Below the pieces are notes generated by a model. The model saw only the letters and a list, made by a program, of their open reading frames with translations. It searched no databases and was not told where the DNA came from. A program made the position numbers and the translations under genes. From Algoriphagus aestuariicola (lineage in GTDB: Bacteria; Bacteroidota; Bacteroidia; Cytophagales; Cyclobacteriaceae): a stretch of DNA of 64,000 bases. Where the stretch lies: the NCBI RefSeq assembly GCF_017254835.1, contig NZ_JAFKCW010000002.1, positions 852,592 through 916,591 on the forward strand, in the 5' to 3' direction. This document shows, piece by piece, positions 61,363 to 64,000 of this stretch; position 1 is the first letter of the stretch, and the number at the start of each line of letters is the position of its first letter.

Positions 61363-62928
61363 ATGAAAACATTCAACTACGGACAGGATCACCTCACCGC
61401 TTCCCTCGCACTCAAACTCGCCAGAAAAGAAATCAAAGGCACATTGAGCCCGGAGACTATTGAAAAAGTCAGCAAATCTGCCGAGGCGGTCGCCCAAATT
61501 GCGCAAGGCGAAGCAGCGGTTTACGGAATCAATACCGGATTTGGCCCACTTTGCACCACGAGAATTTCTGCAGAGGACACGGCGACCTTGCAGGAAAACC
61601 TGCTAAAAAGCCATGCTGTAGGTCTTGGCGATTGTATTCCGGAGGAAATCTCCCGTCTGATGTTGGTATTGAAAATCCATGCGTTGGCACAAGGTTTCTC
61701 CGGAATTCGCATGGATACTCTGGAAAGAACCCTCTGGATGCTGGAAAACGACGTAATCCCGGTCGTACCAGAGCAGGGATCGGTCGGAGCCTCAGGCGAC
61801 CTGGCTCCACTCTCCCATTTGTTTTTGCCTCTGATTGGAATGGGAAAAGTACATTTCCAGGGAAAGATCACGACCGCTAAAGCGGTTTTGGCCCATTTTT
61901 CTAAAGATGCGTTGACTCTCGGGCCAAAAGAAGGGCTGGCATTGATCAACGGAACCCAATTTATGGCTGCCCATGGCGTCAAGATTGTCGACAGACTGCA
62001 CAATCTACTAACCCATGCCAGCATCACCGGAGCGATGATGATCGAAGGTTTGATGGGATCGATCAAACCGTTTACCGCTGCCTTGCATCAGCTGAGACCC
62101 TTTGTCGGTAACCAACATGTTGCCCAAACCATTTTAAACCTGCTTCACCAGTCAGAAATCGTCAATTCCCATCTTCATTGCGCGCGGGTTCAAGATCCAT
62201 ATTCGCTTCGATGCATGCCGCAAGTTCATGGCGCAAGCTGGAACGCTTGGCGACACCTCAAGGACAGCATCGAAACAGAGATCAATTCGGTTACCGACAA
62301 CCCTGTGGTTTTTGATGCAGAAAACACAGTTTCAGGGGGTAATTTCCACGGACAACCGATCGCATTACCATTGGACTATGCCTGCCTGGCCGCATCTGAA
62401 ATTGGAAGCATCTCCGATCGTCGAATCTATCTTTCTATCGAAGGTGACACCCCAGGGGTGCCCAAACTTCTGCTCAAGGAAACAGGGCTAAATTCCGGTT
62501 TGATGATTCCTCAATACACCACTGCTGCTTTGGCCTCCGAAAACAAAGGGCTTTGCTTCCCCGCTTCTGCAGACTCGATTCCGACTTCGCTCGGACAGGA
62601 AGACCATGTCAGCATGGGAAGCATAGGCGCGAGAAAAACCCTTCGGGTAATTGCCAACGTGGAAAAAATCCTCGGAATCGAGCTTTTCTACGCCGCACAA
62701 GCCATGGATTACCATGCGCCGCTCAAGTCCGGAAAGATCATGACTGCGATTTATGAGCGAGTGAGAAAAGACATTGAACCAGTAGTTTCCGATCGTATTA
62801 TGTACGAGGACATGGAAACGGCCATCGAATTGATCAAAAGCGGCGAGTTGGTTGACTTGGCAAAAACTGTAGCTGCATCCGAAGGACTTGCATTCGAAAC
62901 TGCTTGGAGCCAAACATTTGAATATTAA
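61363..62928 (+). CDS. hutH: histidine ammonia-lyase
   Basis: A 521-residue enzyme that removes ammonia from histidine to give urocanate. The MIO prosthetic group forms from Ala143-Ser144-Gly145 in GSVGASGDLAPLSH. YGINTGFGPL (54-63) with the catalytic Tyr and NDPV-equivalent SVTDNPVVFD are also present. The first step of the Hut pathway. Followed by hutI 18 bases later; hutU and hutG are not seen in the window. Confidence 0.96.
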   Translation: MKTFNYGQDHLTASLALKLARKEIKGTLSPETIEKVSKSAEAVAQIAQGEAAVYGINTGFGPLCTTRISAEDTATLQENLLKSHAVGLGDCIPEEISRLMLVLKIHALAQGFSGIRMDTLERTLWMLENDVIPVVPEQGSVGASGDLAPLSHLFLPLIGMGKVHFQGKITTAKAVLAHFSKDALTLGPKEGLALINGTQFMAAHGVKIVDRLHNLLTHASITGAMMIEGLMGSIKPFTAALHQLRPFVGNQHVAQTILNLLHQSEIVNSHLHCARVQDPYSLRCMPQVHGASWNAWRHLKDSIETEINSVTDNPVVFDAENTVSGGNFHGQPIALPLDYACLAASEIGSISDRRIYLSIEGDTPGVPKLLLKETGLNSGLMIPQYTTAALASENKGLCFPASADSIPTSLGQEDHVSMGSIGARKTLRVIANVEKILGIELFYAAQAMDYHAPLKSGKIMTAIYERVRKDIEPVVSDRIMYEDMETAIELIKSGELVDLAKTVAASEGLAFETAWSQTFEY

Positions 62929-62946
62929 GCTGAACTTGGCAAGGCT

Positions 62947-64000
62947 ATGACAAACAAGCTAAAACTCATCGGTCCGATCACCCAACTACTGACCCTAGAT
63001 CATCTTCCGGTCAAAGGAGCGCTAAAGGATGAACAGCTCGAAATCATCGAGCAAGCCGGCATTCTGATCGAAGGTGACAAAGTCCTAAAAGCTGGAGCTT
63101 GGAGTCCATTGAAAGCCGAATTCCCCAACGCAGAATTGTTCGAGCTAGAGGGAGAATTTGTAGCCATCCCTGGATTGGTCGATTGCCATACTCATATTTG
63201 CTTCGGCGGTTCTAGAGCGAAGGATTTTTCCATGCGAATTGCCGGCAAATCCTACCTCGAAATCGCGCAAAGCGGCGGTGGAATTTGGGATACGGTCACC
63301 CAAACCAGAAAGCTTGATTTGGACGAACTCTCCGCTGTGACGGTGAAAAATGCCAATCGCCATCTATCCGAGGGCGTGACCACGATCGAGGTCAAAAGCG
63401 GCTATGGACTTTCGGTTGAGGAAGAACTGAAAATGCTTCGCGCCATTAAAAAGGCGCAAGAATCGACCGGCGCCGACCTGATTTCAACCTGTCTCGCAGC
63501 TCATATGAAACCGCGCGATTTCGATGGCAGCAATTCGGAATATTTAGAGCTTATTTCAAGCCAACTTTACCCAGTTTTGAGAGAAGAAAATCTGACCTCC
63601 CGAATCGATGCTTTCGTCGAGAAAAGCGCCTTTTCCCCAGAAGAAATCACTCCCTTTTTCGAAGAAGCAAAAGCCTGGGGATTTGAGCTAACCGTCCATG
63701 CCGATCAGTTCACGACTGGAGGATCTGGTGTAGCAGTTAATCTAGGCGCAAAATCAGCCGACCATTTGGAAGCTTCTGGCGAAAATGAGATTTCAATTTT
63801 AGCCCAATCCAATACCATCGCCGTCGCTCTGCCAGGTGCTTCAATTGGACTGGGATGCGCCTTCACTCCAGCTAGAAAAATCCTTGACCAAGGTGGCGCT
63901 TTGGCCATCGCTTCAGATTGGAACCCGGGTTCAGCCCCCATGGGCGACCTGATCGCTCAAGCTTCAATCCTCGCAACCTTCGAAAAACTAAGCACCGCAG
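62947..64000 (+). CDS. hutI: imidazolonepropionase, 5' part
   Basis: The frame is open from ATG 62947 to the right edge (351 codons; a full enzyme has about 400-420). Amidohydrolase motifs are seen: IPGLVDCHTHICFGG (two metal-binding His), EVKSGYGLS, AAHMKP, LTVHADQF and SDWNPGSAPM. It opens the imidazolone ring to N-formimino-glutamate, the third Hut step. Translational linkage to hutH; the gene is cut by the window end. Confidence 0.95.
   Translation, partial: MTNKLKLIGPITQLLTLDHLPVKGALKDEQLEIIEQAGILIEGDKVLKAGAWSPLKAEFPNAELFELEGEFVAIPGLVDCHTHICFGGSRAKDFSMRIAGKSYLEIAQSGGGIWDTVTQTRKLDLDELSAVTVKNANRHLSEGVTTIEVKSGYGLSVEEELKMLRAIKKAQESTGADLISTCLAAHMKPRDFDGSNSEYLELISSQLYPVLREENLTSRIDAFVEKSAFSPEEITPFFEEAKAWGFELTVHADQFTTGGSGVAVNLGAKSADHLEASGENEISILAQSNTIAVALPGASIGLGCAFTPARKILDQGGALAIASDWNPGSAPMGDLIAQASILATFEKLSTA

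Noticed and set aside
1-64000. CRISPR arrays, prophage or integrated elements.
   Set aside because: No regularly spaced repeats, integrase, phage structural genes or attachment-site duplications were seen.

Overview
The window is chromosomal DNA of a Bacteroidetes bacterium, most likely of the Cytophagales/Cyclobacteriaceae type (Algoriphagus-like; this placement is inference). The evidence is a SusC/SusD pair, MORN_2, DUF5683, DUF6249 and ASPIC/UnbV proteins, a parA-parB-DUF5683-dapB-lepB cluster, promoters of the form TTTG-N19/21-TAnnTTTG, and weak Shine-Dalgarno use. Coding density is high and most genes are ordinary housekeeping genes. No CRISPR array, prophage or complete insertion sequence is visible.

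Layout. 1-2100: end of a SRAP/HMCES-type DNA-protein crosslink gene, then fabH coupled to an unknown gene. 2.1-8.6 kb: MORN-repeat exported protein, a PMI-like cupin, a ROK regulator convergent with a ROK sugar kinase, a glycine-rich membrane protein and a pentapeptide-repeat protein. 8.6-13.8 kb: M28 peptidase lipoprotein, SRP RNA, transaldolase/FSA, FtsE-like ATPase and an S41 peptidase lipoprotein. 13.9-18.4 kb: TPR protein, CCA-adding enzyme, and an ECF sigma factor with a small membrane partner, divergent from a DUF6249 gene. 18.4-19.98 kb: a short AT-rich island with two genes I cannot assign. 20-31 kb: pyrG, yidC, the parA-parB-DUF5683-dapB-lepB run, ung, apaG, two methyltransferases and a coiled-coil membrane protein. 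31.4-33.3 kb: rpsF-rpsR-rplI and tRNA-Gln. 33-41.3 kb: EcsC, a large M14 peptidase, prs-rplY, pth, then a SAM-I riboswitch in front of metZ, and a CBS protein.

41.4-54.3 kb is the most distinctive region. It holds a SusC/SusD outer-membrane uptake pair, a 1174-residue FG-GAP/ASPIC lipoprotein, a glycosylasparaginase-cutC-haem/FG-GAP operon, and a divergent creatininase-family hydrolase. Together they suggest (inference) uptake and periplasmic breakdown of an Asn-linked glycan or a similar amide-containing nutrient. The creatininase gene carries, inside its 3' coding sequence, a strong terminator for the convergent FG-GAP gene.

54.6-64 kb: OmpA-like/TPR protein, PspC protein, glycosyltransferase 2, YbaB, hisS, a 47-residue very basic protein, and the start of a histidine-utilisation operon (hutH-hutI, cut by the window end) divergent from a LysR regulator, with a perfect 10-bp inverted repeat just upstream of hutH.
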